Assembly (NCBI RefSeq): GCF_009730915.1
Contig: NC_052472.1
Location: 1,860,001-1,924,000, forward strand
Length of the DNA stretch: 64,000 nucleotides
Direction: 5' to 3'
Source: Dioscorea cayenensis subsp. rotundata
Lineage: Eukaryota; Streptophyta; Magnoliopsida; Dioscoreales; Dioscoreaceae
Shown: one piece after another, positions 10,709 through 20,907 of the stretch
Position numbering within the stretch: position 1 is the stretch's first letter
How the letters are laid out: each line of letters starts with the position of its first letter
Made by a program: the position numbers and the translations under genes
Notes under the pieces: generated by a model
What the model saw: only the letters and a program-made list of their open reading frames with translations
What the model was told of the DNA's origin: nothing
The model's database searches: none

Positions 10709-12583
10709 TGATAAGTGCTTGTGTGATATGAATGCGAAGCGTTCATTCCTTATGTTGAGCATTACTTTTCTCAGGTTTTTACACTAATATGTGTGTTTTT
10801 ATGTTACTTTCGTGCAGGTAGGGTTGTGAGGCCAAGTATGAAGGAAAGAAGCCAATGTGGAATACAATGCACCGCTTTTGGAGGAAATCTTGCTAAGGTT
10901 CAAACGCGAAGACATAGGTCGATGTGAGATGCTAGAGTGTGTGCCAACCTCCTCGTATTCGAGTTTGGCACATCCATTTGGAGGGGCACAAAGTCAGTCA
11001 CACTCGAGCATTCCGACTTATGCACATAGAACAAGAGCTCCACCAACGTACCTATCATTGAAGAAGAAAGTGATCCACGACGTGAACGTGAGCCCGTTTG
11101 CGTTACTCCGATGAAAGTATAGATTCCGGAAGCTACTCAGGCCGGATATTGATGCAGAGCACTGTAGCAACATTGTAGAAAGTACTGTAACAGCACTGTT
11201 CACAGCCGGCCCAGAAAACAGGAGTTTAGAGGATCCACACGGGCATGTGGAAATTATCCACGCCCGTGTGGAAATTCCGCACGGGCGCGTGAAGCATCCA
11301 CGCCCGTGTAGTCGCCCGATTCCAGCCCTATTTAAAGCCGAATCAGCCCCGATTTTAGTATTCTTTTCTCCATCTTTTCCCCAACTTGAGAGAGGGCTTC
11401 GGCTAGGGTTTTGAGGAGTATTGGCCAAGGTTTTGGACAGGTTCTATGGCTCTAACATCGTCATTCCTTAGGAAGAAGGTTGGTAGGGGAGCTTCCATCG
11501 AGGCGTATCCTATACCAGACGAGGGAATCCTTGGACGACGAGTAGAGGACTTTCCACAAGACCATCGACACGACTATGGAGGGGGTTTCTTTATGGATTT
11601 CATTGCTTTTACATTCTATTTCCTTGATTGTACTTAGCTCCATGGAGAGCTAAACCCCTAGTGGGTACTTGGGTATTGTGAACCATAAGATGTATTTCTT
11701 TCATTGAATCTCTTTATTATGCTTTCAATAAATTGATGTTGATTATGAGTTCCAACCTTGAATGCTTGATTGTATGAACATTTCCCCTAGAGTGACACTA
11801 GGGTTGAGAGTTCTCGTTGGTAATCTTGTAAGTGAGTGACACACCACGAGCATTAGACAAAGGTAGGTTGGAGAAGGTTGAGAGGGTGAGACGAGAGGTA
11901 CAGGAGCGTCCCCTTTCCCATCTGACGTGATAGATTCTACCTCATTTCCTCGAGTTCTTTGCGGCCATAATAGAGTGAATGGTCTAAGGGATGAACTTCC
12001 GCTGGGGCTTAGTTGCGCTTGCAACGGAGTGAAGCGTTGAGGTGATCATAGTATCTAGTGCTCAATTGTGGTTAGGGACCTTCCACCTGGACCAAAGGGT
12101 TAGGTCTATAATTAGGAAGAGATTTATCACAAGGAATCCCTAGAGTTCATTGCAACTCTATGCGAGTGCGAGGTGTTGAGATTGTTCGATTTCTCCTCCG
12201 GGACATGTATAGAGTTAGGCATATTTGACCTTAGATTTGGGACTATGTAATTAAGGATTTCCACGACTCACCACTGCATTAATTAGGAAGTATAATAGAG
12301 GGTTCTTGCACTTGAAACAATTATCCTAGACGGAGCATTATCCGAGTACCCCATCTTTATCGATTGCCTTACCCCCTTTCTTTACTTTTGCTCTCTTACT
12401 TGTTGCTTTTATTGTTGAGAATTGAATCATTGTCACTCTCATCATCATTGATCTTTCACATAGTTAAGAATCGAATTAAGTATTTTTATTCCCTACTCCC
12501 TGTGGATTCGATACCCGCTCACCCAGGATTACTACTTCGACAAACCCGTGCACTTGTGGGATATAAGCAATTGGACCTTGTCA
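10709..12583 (+). mobile_element. LTR of family B/C, copy 1
   Basis: It starts TGATAAGTGCTTGTG and ends CCTTGTCA and is 1,875 bp long. It is nearly identical to 18933-20758 apart from a deletion of about 47 bp in the latter. Paired palindromes gcacgggcgcgtg / cacgcccgtg lie at about 11230-11315. The LTR breaks a gag frame at 10708, so the element beginning here inserted into copy 0. Confidence 0.93.
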
Positions 12584-12589
12584 AGTTTT

Positions 12590-12607
12590 CGGCGCCGTTG
12601 CCGGGGA
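12590..12607 (+). other. Primer binding site, tRNA-Asp type (copy 1)
   Basis: cggcgccgttgccgggga matches the tRNA-Asp complement except at the first base and lies 6 bp after the LTR. Confidence 0.92.
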
Positions 12608-12732
12608 TTAGGCGTTTAGAGATACTTTGCACTTTGTTTTCATAGCTATTTACACTTCATTCTATTTTATATCTTCTTATTCTATCATCGTTCTGATTTC
12701 TTTTTCCTTCTTTTTGGGTGCAGCTCCAGGTT

Positions 12733-14611
12733 ATGACCCGAGGGAATCCCTCAATATTGATTGAAGGGGATCCTGAGCTTGAACGTACACTTATAAGAAA
12801 AGGGAAAGAGCCTATGCAAGAATAGTCTAATCCAGCTGATTTGGAAGCAGAAGAATCTGAAAATATGGTAGAACAGAATGAGCAACAGCGAACATTATCT
12901 GATTATGCCAGACCTTCAGTGTTGGGGACACAATCAAGCATTGTGCGTCCCCCGATTACAGCTCAGAACTTCGAGCTGAAGCCGGCATTCATCCACATGT
13001 TGCAACAATCCGCATAATTCAATGGTTTGGCTGATGAGGATCCAAACAGTCACATAGAGAGCTTTCTCGAGGTGTGTGATATGCTGAAGATAAATGGGGT
13101 GATGGATGATGCCATCAAATTGAGAGCCTTCCGATTTTCCCTAAAAGGAACAGAAAAGCAGTGGCTATACTCGTTACCTAGAGCGTCAATTACCACGTGG
13201 GAGGAGATGGTGGAAGCTTTTCTAGCTCGTTATTTCCCTCTCGGAAAATCAGCAAAACTTAGGAATGAGATCTCATCAGTTGTTCAGTTGGAATAGGAGT
13301 CTCTATTCGAGGCATGGGAAAGGTTCAAGGAGCTCCTGAGGAAGTGCCCGCAACACGGATTCCCGGAGTGGATGATTGCTCAAATCTTTTACAATGGTCT
13401 GAACCCGAGTACAAGGCAACTCTTGGATGCGACAGGAGGAGGTACCTTAGGTAGCAAGACAACCGATGAGGCCCGTCAGTTGATTAAGGAAATAGGGTTA
13501 AACAGCTACCAATGGAATTCTCGGGAGAAGAAAAAGGTGGCCGGTCTCCATGAGATAGATGCGGTAACTTCATTGGCGGCCCAAGTGGAAAATTTGAGTA
13601 AGAAGTTAGATCTTCTAATTTCAAATAGAGTAGCTGCCATGACTAATTGCACCGGGTGCGATGGAGGACATGCTCCCTCCGATTGCCCGATCTCTATTGG
13701 TGATGTTTCTTCGGTGGAGAATGTGATTTTGTAGGTAATGGCATGAGACCTCAAGGAAACCCATATAGCAATACCTACAATCCGGGTTGGAAGAATCATC
13801 CAAATTTCTCATGGAGTAATTAAGGTCCACAAAAGGCCATGGGGCCACCGGGTTTCCAACAACAACAAGCCTCTCAGGTGGAAAACAGAGTTTCAGGTTT
13901 GGAAACCCGAATGACTGACCTAGAGAAGCACTTGGCTAGATTTGTGCAATCTACAAATACTAGGTTTGAATTAGTCGAGGCTACACTTCGTAACCACACC
14001 GCCTCTTTGCATGACCTTGAAAATTAGGTGGGTCAAATTGCGAAGTCTCTCTCTGAAAGGCCACATGGAAGCTTACCAAGCAATACAGAGACCAATCCTA
14101 GAGAGCACGTAAAGGCGATCACTTTGAGAAGTGGTCGTGAGGTTGAAGGTAGGCTTCCAAGTGAGATGCCAAACAACACGCACCCGAGGTTATAGAAGTG
14201 GAAGAGGGGATGAGCAAAGAGAAAGAGGTGGTACCCCCACCTTTCAAGCCAAGAATCCCTTATCCCTTTAGATTGAAAAATGACCAAGGGGATGAACAGT
14301 ACAAGAAGTTCCTGAGTTTGTTCAAGCAACTCCACATTAATATTCCTTTTGTTGAGGCATTGGCCCAAATGCCTATGTATGCAAAGTTCTTGAAAGACTT
14401 GTTGACTAACAAGAGGAAGTTGGAGGAGAGTGCTTCAGTGATTTTAGATGCTTCATGCTTGGCGGTATTGCAAAAGAACATGCCGAACAAGAAGAAAGAC
14501 CCGAGAAGCTTCATCATTCCGTGTAATATTGGCAATCTTGGTGAAGAAATGGCATTGGCGGACTCAGGGGTAGTATCAACGTCATGCCATAAACCTTCTT
14601 TCAAAAGCTAG
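12733..14611 (+). pseudogene. Gag, family B/C, copy 1
   Basis: Best preserved in two long frames, 13027-13296 and 13372-13734. Gag core: NSHIESFLEVCDMLKINGV, then SLPRASITTWEEMVEAFLAR, FNGLNPSTRQLLDAT-type block (read NGLNPSTRQLL) and EIGLNSYQWN. A zinc knuckle CTGCDGGHAPSDC follows near 13650-13690 with the shortened X3 spacing between Cys and His. A coiled-coil-like stretch (RMTDLEKHLARFVQ) is near 13900-13960, and a Pro-rich FKPRIPYPFRLKN segment precedes the protease. Gag would form the virus-like particle that packages element RNA. Stops near 12824, 13294 and 14026 and frame changes make this copy non-functional as it stands. Confidence 0.87.
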
Positions 14612-15084
14612 GCTTGGGCGAGCCTAGGCCTACTCGTATGACTTTGCAACTAGCGGACCGAACAGTGCGACATCCGAGAGGCATCATTGAAGATGTGCTT
14701 GTCAAGGTGGACAAGTACATTTTTCCGGTTGACTTTGTAGTACTTGGGAGACCGTTCTTGTGGACTTCCAAAGCATTAATTGACATGGACGGCGGAGAGC
14801 TCACATTGAGAGTTGGAGATGACAAGCTCACATACCGCCTTACTGAGGCCATGCGGCATTCTCTCGATTTCGATGATACTTTATATTTTCTAGACACTAC
14901 TAATGAGATTGTTAATGAATACATACATGAGATGTTCAATCCGGATCCGTATGAAGGTTTGTTAGACCAAGAGGAGGGACATGAAGATGTAATGATGCTT
15001 GGACCGACGGAAGAAGTACCATCTACCTCGGGGATCTTGAAGAAGGTGCTCCGGAAAATAAAGAGGGCTAGGAGACGCCACTGA
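14530..15084 (+). pseudogene. Retropepsin-like protease domain, family B/C, copy 1
   Basis: The active-site region lies at about 14545-14590. The motif around the catalytic Asp (ADSG) is followed at once by a one-base frame break, after which the expected reading continues in another phase. The open frame 14614-15084 gives the rest of an aspartic protease fold: IIEDVLVKVDKYIFPVDFVV, then GRPFLWTSKALIDMDGGEL with the second-lobe ALID segment. In related elements RT follows here. In this copy a stop occurs at 15082 and no RT-like sequence follows. The role is cleavage of the gag polyprotein. Confidence 0.8.
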
Positions 15085-16597
15085 AAACACTCCAAGGCTG
15101 TTGGAGACGTATGTGAACCGAAGAAGTTGGACATAATGCTCTCAAGAGACTTTGCACATCATGCTTTCAAGTCATGGGTAAGAGGGCAACTTTCATTCAT
15201 GAACCCCCGTGAGGTAAGACAAGGTACGTCGAGCTTAGTGATGTTAAAAAAGCGCTTCTTGGGAGACAACCCAAGTGTTTACTATTTTCTTAGCTTTAGT
15301 TTAGTTTGTTTGCATGAATAACTTGTTAAGTGTTGGTGTCTTGATTTTAGATGCTTGTGCTATGATTTTCTTGTGGGCTTTGAGTTTTTATCATTTGTTT
15401 TCAAGGGGAATTGGCGAAGTATGGTCGTTTGAGCCTTATTTCATGTTTTTTCACTGGTAAATTTTGCATAATTGGGCAGGCTTTGAATGTGTAAACATGT
15501 TCAAAAATTTTCTGCAGAGCCTGCAGATTTTTCTAAGTCATCCAGAGAGAACACACGGTCGTGTGGAATTTCCGCACGCCCGTGGAGTTGCACTACGAGC
15601 TCATCCAGAGAAGGCACAGTGTCGTGCGGTTGCCCCTGTGAACGACCATGCGATTGTCACACGCCCGTGGGTAATTTTCCTCACGGACGTGTGAATTCCT
15701 GCAGGGTTTGGCGAATTTTCCCGAGAGCACACAGGGGCGTGGACTCGCCCTTGTGGGTGACCTTGTGAACCATGCACGGGCATGGGTAATTTCCACACGC
15801 CCGTGCAAAACTCTGTAGAGGAGGTCTCTCCATTCTAAGAAAACACAGGGGCGTGCGGCTGCCCATGTGAGTTGGGCATGTGAATGTCCACGCCTGTGGG
15901 GAATTTCCGCACGGGCGTGTATAACACTTGGTATTTTTCTCGGATGTCCAGAGAAACCACAGGGGCGTGCGGCTTCCCCTGTGGGTCGGATGCACGGGCG
16001 TGGGTATTTTCCATACGCCCATGCGATAGCAGTCAGAGTCGAAGGAGTGTTTTCCCGAGAGCGCCGAGGGGCGTGCGTGCGCCCCTGTGGCTCTTTTGTA
16101 ATGAAGCGCACGGGCGTGGGTAATTTCTGCACGCCTGTGTGGATGCACAGAATTCCAAGAGACGCGATATTTTCCTTAAAAACCTTGTGATCCATCTCAT
16201 TCTTCATCTCCAGTCGCCTGGAAACTACTTCTGATCATCTTTTCGGCCGCACATTGTCGTTTTCGAGGATTTTGCTTCACATATCGTACCGATTTTCAAA
16301 GTTTTCACATTTATTTCTTCGGTAACCTTTTCATCCTCTTTTCTTCGCCAACTCTTGTTTTTCACAGATTAAATATCTTTAATTGCGAATTTTCATTTTT
16401 AAAATGCATGGTGTAAGTTTAGAAAGCATCTGGACGCAGTTCTAAGTTGAATTTTTGAGAGTTGTTGTGCACCCGTGCGGGACTTTCACGCCCTACAGAT
16501 CTAAACGGGCGTCGGTAATTTCCACAACCCCGTGTGGAATTCTGCAGTATACTGCTTTTGATTTTCTTTGATCGTTTTCTTCTTTTGTACGACAGAT
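15085..16597 (+). other. Long spacer of non-autonomous element, no coding seen
   Basis: Between the protease and the ATHILA-type ORF there are 1.5 kb without RT, RNase H or integrase motifs in any frame. The first 450 bp is AT-rich; 15540-16150 is a cluster of GC-rich palindromes; the remainder resembles an untranslated leader. Long open frames on both strands here are by-products of the repeats. Confidence 0.7.
15540..16150. repeat. Cluster of imperfect CACGCCCGTG palindromes
   Basis: About 16 copies of variants of cacgcccgtg / gcacgggcgtg / caggggcgtgcgg lie within 610 bp, often paired head to head with aatttcc(g/a)ca between them. The same motif occurs once or twice in each family B/C LTR (about 6310-6375, 11230-11315, 19455-19540) and near 16470-16540. 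Each unit could form a short hairpin in RNA or be bound by a dimeric protein. Function is unknown. Confidence 0.85.
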
Positions 16598-17830
16598 ATG
16601 GCACCTCGCGTGAAGAAGAACGAAGTAAAGCATCTCAGAGTCACCTCACCCGAGCCACTACACTTGGATTTCTCAAATCCCGAGCATCAGACTCGATTTG
16701 AGAGACTTTCAGCCCTCGATTTTGGTCAGAGTTGTTTCGCAGATTTGCAAGTGCTGAGAGATATTCAGCGGGGTGACGAGGTGGCTAATGAAATTGATGA
16801 GATGCTAGCAGTATGAAGCTGGAGGAGGCTACTGACGATCAGTGAGCCAGCTTACCACGTATTGACGCTCGAGGTTTTAGCGTCTTTTGAGTTTCGGTTG
16901 ATGCATGGGAGATTTGACACTATGGATGCTATACAGTTTCGGGCATTTGGACATCCATTTTCCATGAGTGTCACTGAGTTTTCGATTCGGACGGGCCTAT
17001 ACGATATCGCTTATACTGGTATATCAGAGTATGGACAATTACCAGCTGATTTTCCAGTATCAGTGACTCCACATCATGCGTATAGGATTCTGTGTGGACA
17101 TGGGGAGTATGAACCGGGATTGTCGAAGTCCACTAGCCTATCCTGGTCGAGATACAGGTATGTACACGCAGTTATCAGCAAATCTGTGTCAGGTCGAGTC
17201 GATAACACATCTGCTCTAACCAAGCAGGATCTTCTCTTTTTATACTCCATGGCCTGCAATGTGCCGATTCACTTGGGGTGCATATTAGCAGATATTCTGA
17301 GGTACCAGGGTCAGTCTGTGAGAGTGGGTTTATTATTTGCTGGCCCCTATATTACCATGCTCATTTTGGGAATGGGTTTGGGGGATGCTTTACGTGGTGC
17401 TGAGAGGATAGTTGCACCTACACCTCTTGCGTTTGATACTATCAGGATGATGGGGTTGGTACGGAGATGTGGGCCAGGGGTCTATATTCTTGCTACAGCT
17501 ACCCCAGAGACCGCCAGGAGCGAAGGAGTTACTGCGGAGGGTTCCCCACAGATTCCCAGACCTCCAGCAGCACAGGGTCCTCGAGCTTATGACCATATTG
17601 AGAGGCTTGAGAGAGTTGTGAGGGAGATTCAGACCGAGATGGCGGAGCTCCGCACTACTCTGATCAGCTCGATGATACTGGATCTTATGGCCCGGTTCGA
17701 CTTTCTACGAGATCTATTGAGATCCAGACCCTCAGTTCCTCCGGCACCCTCATCCCCTACCCCGGTACCGGTGGATCCACTATTTGTGGCTTCACCAGCA
17801 GCAGCAGCAGCACCTGAGCCCGAGGGCTGA
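16598..17830 (+). pseudogene. ATHILA ORF1-type protein in non-autonomous element
   Basis: A frame opens at the ATG at 16598 (MAPRVKKNEVKHLRV), breaks at 16816 and continues in another phase to 17830 (322 codons from 16862). The central part (LTLEVLASFEFRLMH at the junction, then FRAFGHPFSMSVTEFSIRTGLYD and LTKQDLLFLYSMA) has the organisation of the ATHILA ORF-1 family of plant retrotransposons. The C-terminal 100 residues are predicted coiled coil (ERLERVVREIQTEMAELR) followed by a Pro/Ala-rich tail. The biochemical role of this family is not established. It occupies the place where pol would lie. One frameshift or sequencing indel separates the two parts. Confidence 0.75.
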
Positions 17831-18231
17831 CACCGACATTTGATTTTTAGTTCTTTTTCTTTTATGCATTTTATTTTAGACTTGTTCACTAAGAAAGGAT
17901 TCTTGTTCTGAGTTTATTTTCATTTTGCATCTCGAGTTGTATTCATTGTCTATCTTTTATATATTCTCGAGATATTTTGTTTTTATTGAGCTTCACTGAA
18001 CCCCCTCGTGTATACGTGCAGATGGTCTTGTCTGCTTGGGAATTGAGACTTAGTCATGGGCACGGCCAATGTGCTGAGGCACTTGGCCGTGTGAGCTTCA
18101 CAACCCGTCGAAACACTACTCCCATGGAATTAGCTTCATCAAACGCAACACTAGGACTCAGGGGAGTATTGTTTTGGTTGCTTCTCCCACATTTGCTTTT
18201 GAATGATATATATTTTGAGTGAGCTTCAATG

Positions 18232-18270
18232 TGTACATTGGGGACAATGTACAACTTAAGTGTGGGGGGT
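18232..18270 (+). promoter_or_regulatory. Hairpin plus internal polypurine-like tract
   Basis: The palindrome tgtacattggggacaatgta (plus ca) is followed by cttaagtgtggggggttttt. The second element is nearly the same as the true polypurine tract 660 bp downstream (cttaagtgtgggggagttt), so it may be a second priming site for plus-strand synthesis. This is an inference from sequence likeness. Confidence 0.55.
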
Positions 18271-18417
18271 TTTTGCCCGATTTACACTTAGTGCACTACT
18301 CACTTTTTAAACTCTTTTGGAAACTCAAGTTCGATGTTAAAGGGGCTAGTTATAGTTTTTTCTTGTGTTAAATTCTAAAAAAAAAATAGTTTTATTTTTT
18401 ATTTGTGCTTGTTGTGT

Positions 18418-18615
18418 GGAAAGAGCTACCATCTATTAAGTATGAAGCTACTCTCATAAGTCGGATACTAGTTATGCCCTAATGAGAGAAAGAGCTATCT
18501 CATAGGATGAATGAAAGCTACCACTCCGGTAGAAAGAGCTACCACTTCGAAAGTATGAAAGCCACCTTAGCGGCAGCTTTGGAAAGGACGACCTTAGAGG
18601 ATGTGTGAAGCTACT
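18418..18615. repeat. Degenerate repeat of GAAAGAGCTACCAC-type units
   Basis: Variants of gaaagagctaccac and tatgaagctac recur at least six times at irregular spacing of about 20-40 bp. It lies in the 3' untranslated part of the element. No function can be read from it. Confidence 0.65.
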
Positions 18616-18911
18616 ACCATCTTTGAAATTGTTGTCACTTTTGTAGATAAATAAGTCCCTTGTACTTAGAACTTTGAGGAGTATACTTTGGGTTGACTTG
18701 AGTGAGTTCACACACGTACACGACTTCGGGTTTTGTTTCCTTTTTGATTCATGTTTTTAGCTAGAGCATTGATTTTTTGTATTTAGTGTTGAAATTTCCC
18801 TCACTTGTAGAATACTCTCTCTGTATATTTTGGTGAACCTAAGGCCAAGCACTTTCAATATTTTCTTCATTGATGCACATAACATTTTAATTTTTGTTTG
18901 AGGACAAGCAA

Positions 18912-18932
18912 AAGCTTAAGTGTGGGGGAGTT
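18912..18932 (+). other. Polypurine tract of family B/C element
   Basis: aagcttaagtgtgggggagt ends directly at the TG of the LTR at 18933. This purine run is where plus-strand synthesis starts in LTR retrotransposons. Confidence 0.85.
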
Positions 18933-20758
18933 TGATAAGTGCTTGTGCGATATGAATGCGAAGCATTCATTCCTTATGTTGAGCATTACATTTCTCAGGT
19001 TTTTATACTAATATGTGTGTTTTTATGTTACTTTCGTGCATGTAGGGTTGTGAGGCCAAGTATGAAGGAAAGAAGCCAATGTGGATTACAATGCACCGAT
19101 TTTGGAGGAAATCTTGCTAAGGTTCAAACGCGAAGACATAGGTCGATGTGAGATGCTAGAGTGTGTGCCAACCTCCTCTTATTCGAGTTTGGCACATCCA
19201 TTTGGAGGGGCACAAAGGCAGTCACACTCGAGCATTCCGACTTATGCACATAGAACAAGACCTCCACCAATGTACCTATCATTGAAGAAGCAAGTGATCC
19301 ACGACGTGAAGGTGTGCCCGTTTGCGTTACTCCGATGAAAGTATGGATTCGGGAAGCTATTCAGGCCGGATAATGTAGCAGAGCACTGTAGCAACACGGT
19401 AGCAAGTACTGTAACAACACTATTCACAGCCGGCCGAGAAAACAGGAGTTTAGAGGATCCGCACAGGCGTGTGGAAATTATCCATGCCCGTGTGGAAATT
19501 CCGCACGGGCGCGTGAAGCATCCACGCCGGTGTAGTCGCCCGATTCCAGCCCTATTTAAAGCCGAATCAGCCACGATTTTAGTATTCTTTTCTCCATCTT
19601 TTCCCCAACTTGAGAGAGGGCTTCGGCTCTAACATCGTCATTCCTTAGGAAGAAGGTTGGTAGGAGAGCTTCCATCGAGGCGTATCCTATACCGGACGAG
19701 GGAATCCTTGGACGACGAGTAGAGGACTTTCCACAAGATCATCGACACAACTATCGAGGGGGTTTCTTTATGGATTCATTGCTTTTACATTCTATTTCCT
19801 TGATTGTACTTAGCTCCATGGAGAGCTAAACCCCTAGTGGGTACTTGGGTATTGTGAACCCTAGGATGTATTTGTTTCATTGAATCTCTTTATTATGCTT
19901 TCAATAAATTGATGTTGATTGTGAGATCCAACCTTGAATGCTTGATTGTATGAACATTTCCCTTAGAGCGACACTAGGGTTGAGAGTTCTCGTTGGTAAT
20001 CTTGTGAGTGAGTGACACACCACAAGCGTTAGACAAAGGTAGGTTGGAGAGGGTTGAGAGGGTGAGTCGAGAGGTACAGGAGTGTCTCTTTCCCCTCTGA
20101 CGTGATAGATTCTACCTCCGTTCCTCGAGTTCTTTGCGGCCATAATAGGGTGAATGGTCTAAGGGATAAACTTCTGCTGGGGCTTAGTTGCGCGTGCAAC
20201 GGAGTGAAGCATTGAGGTGATGTTAGTATCTAGGGCTCAATAGTGGTTAGGGACCTTCCACCTGGACCAAAGGGTTAGGTCTATAATTAGGAAGAGATTT
20301 ATCACAAGGAATCCCTAGAGTTCATTGCAACTCTATGCGAGTGCGAGGTGTTGAGATTGTTCGATTTCTCCTCCGGGACATGTATAGAGTTAGGCATAGT
20401 TGACCTTAGATTTGGGACTATGTAATTAAGGATTTCCATGACTCACCACTGCATTAATTAGGAAGTATAATAGAGGGTTCTTGCACTTCAAACAATTATC
20501 CTAGGCGGAGCATTATCCGAGTACCCCATCTTTATCGATTGCCTTACCCCCTTTCTTTACTTTTGCTCTCTTACTTGTTGCTTTTATTGTTGAGAATTGA
20601 ATCATTGTCACACTCATCATCATTGATCTTTCACATAGTTAAGAATCGAATTAAGTATTTTTATTTCCTACTCCCTGTGGATTCGATACCCGCTCACCCG
20701 GGATTATTACTTCGACAAACCCGTGCACTTGCGGGATATAAGCAATTGGACCTTGTCA
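18933..20758 (+). mobile_element. LTR of family B/C, copy 2
   Basis: It is 1,826 bp, starts TGATAAGTGCTTGTG and ends CCTTGTCA. It is nearly identical to copy 1, with one deletion of about 47 bp near 19626. It is preceded by a polypurine tract, as a 3' LTR should be, but is also followed by a primer site and gag, as a 5' LTR should be. It is therefore the shared middle LTR of a tandem arrangement. Confidence 0.93.
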
Positions 20759-20764
20759 AGTTTT

Positions 20765-20782
20765 CGGCACCGTTGCCGGGGG
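20765..20782 (+). other. Primer binding site, tRNA-Asp type (copy 2)
   Basis: cggcaccgttgccggggg has three differences from the tRNA-Asp complement but keeps the position and core gttgccgggg. Confidence 0.85.
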
Positions 20783-20907
20783 GTAGGCGTTTAGATATAC
20801 TTTGCACTTTGTTTTCTTATCTATTTACACTTCATTCTATTTCATATCTTCATATTCTATCATCGTTCTGATTTTTTTTTCTTTCTTTATGGGTGCAGCT
20901 CTAGGTT

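Larger units (their letters stand above)
17831..18932 (+). other. 3' untranslated region of element copy 1
   Basis: It holds a perfect 8-bp stem hairpin (tgtacatt...aatgtaca, 18232-18253) immediately before a first G-run aagtgtggggggttttt, and a degenerate repeat of gaaagagctaccac-type units (18418-18615). It ends in the polypurine tract. No coding frame of note is present. Confidence 0.75.

Noticed and set aside
15540..16150. Repeated palindromes resembling a CRISPR-like array.
   Set aside because: Spacing is irregular, repeats are imperfect, it lies inside a plant retrotransposon, and CRISPR arrays do not occur in plant nuclear DNA.
15464..16207. Several 60-200-codon frames on both strands (for example minus 15593-16207).
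   Set aside because: They are kept open by GC-rich repeats; composition is repetitive with no family motif.
2423..20782. Sequences like tggcgccgttgccgggga as possible tRNA-Asp genes.
   Set aside because: They are complements of the tRNA 3' end only, placed just after LTRs; no anticodon or D-arm sequence is nearby.
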